Of a DNA stretch of 64,000 nucleotides, positions 63,655 to 64,000 are shown piece by piece. Every line of letters begins with the position of its first letter. Positions within the stretch are counted from its first letter, which is position 1. The stretch is taken from NCBI RefSeq assembly GCF_001741865.1, contig NZ_CP017147.1:4951001-5015000 (forward strand), written 5' to 3'. Source of the DNA: Bosea vaviloviae. Lineage in GTDB: Bacteria > Pseudomonadota > Alphaproteobacteria > Rhizobiales > Beijerinckiaceae. The position numbers and the translations under genes were made by a program. The notes under the pieces were generated by a model. The model was not told the DNA's origin. It saw nothing but the letters and a program-made list of their open reading frames with translations, and did not search any database.

Positions 63655-64000
63655 TCAGGCAGGCTCCGTTGCCAACGCGTCGAGCAGCCCCGGCAGCTCG
63701 GACATCTCGCCCAGCACATGCCGGGCGCCCAGCGCGACGAGGCTCGTCGCGGGCTGGAAACCCCAGGACACCGCGATCGGGGTGACGCCGGCGGCCACCG
63801 CCATTTCGATATCGAAGGAACTGTCCCCGACCATCGCGCAACGCTCAGGCTTCGCACCGGTCTCGGCCAGCGCCTGCAGGATCATGCCGGGATGCGGCTT
63901 GGAGGGTGCGTCGTCGGCAGTCTGGATCGTGGTGAACAACGCATTCCAGCCATAGCGCTCGATGATGTACTCCGCACCCCGGCGTGATTTGCCGGTGGCG
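63655..64000 (-). CDS. HAD-family phosphatase, phosphoglycolate-phosphatase-like (5' end outside window)
   Basis: The C-terminal 115 codons are visible. They begin with ATGKSRRGAEYII, the motif II/III region of HAD phosphatases, continue with TIQTADDAPSKPHPGMILQAL (motif III Lys), and the motif IV acidic loop CAMVGDSSFDIEMAVAAG. The end is the short LALATEPA-type tail. These enzymes remove phosphate from small metabolites such as phosphoglycolate; the sequence is similar in style to Gph-like pyrophosphatase PpaX or indigoidine-type members. The catalytic Asp of motif I lies beyond position 64000. Confidence 0.9.
   Translation of the reverse strand, partial: ATGKSRRGAEYIIERYGWNALFTTIQTADDAPSKPHPGMILQALAETGAKPERCAMVGDSSFDIEMAVAAGVTPIAVSWGFQPATSLVALGARHVLGEMSELPGLLDALATEPA

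Overview
The window is chromosomal DNA of a GC-rich alphaproteobacterium, most likely order Hyphomicrobiales (Rhizobiales). A Bosea-like genus is my guess and cannot be proven from this sequence. The evidence is high-GC codon use, a bacterial phosphatidylcholine synthase, several biotin-dependent acyl-CoA carboxylase genes, and many short palindromic intergenic repeats with the core GCGAAAAAGTGGG-N-ACCGG that are typical of this order. I see no prophage, insertion sequence, integrase or CRISPR array.

Layout. 1-4.8 kb: an FAD/[2Fe-2S] opine- or hydroxyproline-oxidase-like subunit (cut by the window start) and a polar amino-acid ABC importer (ATPase, two permeases, binding protein), all on the minus strand. 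5.4-13.6 kb: an amino-acid catabolic block made of a cupin, a DauR-like PAS/HTH regulator, a DAO-type FAD oxidoreductase, an ornithine-cyclodeaminase/mu-crystallin dehydrogenase, a two-domain GNAT protein, a D-threonine-aldolase-like (DSD1) enzyme and an aldehyde dehydrogenase. The block also holds the C-terminal stump of another amino-acid ABC ATPase and a repeated motif in its control regions. 13.8-19.8 kb: a small exported protein, a GNAT protein, a divergent MocR/PaiB-like pair, a LysE exporter, and a divergent threonine-dehydratase-like / XRE-cupin pair.

20-34.2 kb: the methylcrotonyl-CoA carboxylase subunits (alpha at 21-23 kb, beta at 32.6-34.2 kb) lie on the same strand but about 9.5 kb apart. 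Between them sit a CDF-like membrane protein, an SDR, repeats, and a striking locus: a TpsB/FhaC-type outer-membrane transporter divergent from a FecR-domain exported protein with a Gly/Asn/Ser tail and a CHASE2-PAS-GGDEF-EAL protein whose GGDEF part looks degenerate and whose EAL part looks intact. No TpsA substrate is present. Downstream of the alpha subunit is a glycerophosphodiesterase-like gene, followed by a frameshifted second copy of the biotin-domain tail.

34.3-48 kb: lipB, an orphan FliN-like gene, tRNA-Leu(GAG), mgtE, two GH25 lysozyme paralogues flanking phosphatidylcholine synthase, a Pit phosphate transporter, a ZntB/CorA-like channel, an SDR, the rplM-rpsI operon, a ModA-like binding protein, and a MerR/carboxymuconolactone-decarboxylase/NHL-propeller operon. 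48.5-64 kb: a thioesterase, a GNAT/enoyl-CoA hydratase pair, isovaleryl-CoA dehydrogenase, a gamma-glutamylcyclotransferase-like protein, an ABC exporter, a rhodanese with a tiny membrane protein, DUF599 and DUF3253 proteins, a YdcF-like protein, an LprI-like protein, a GST, propionyl-CoA carboxylase alpha, an unknown protein, a lipoprotein lipase, and a HAD phosphatase cut by the window end.

How the genes fit together: isovaleryl-CoA dehydrogenase, both methylcrotonyl-CoA carboxylase subunits and the propionyl-CoA carboxylase alpha subunit describe leucine and odd-chain/branched acyl-CoA catabolism scattered over 40 kb. The left 20 kb is rich in amino-acid uptake, oxidation and export. The GH25 enzymes, the LprI-like protein, the YdcF-like protein and phosphatidylcholine synthase are envelope functions. 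The TpsB-FecR-CHASE2-EAL locus is the best candidate here for a poorly described system.
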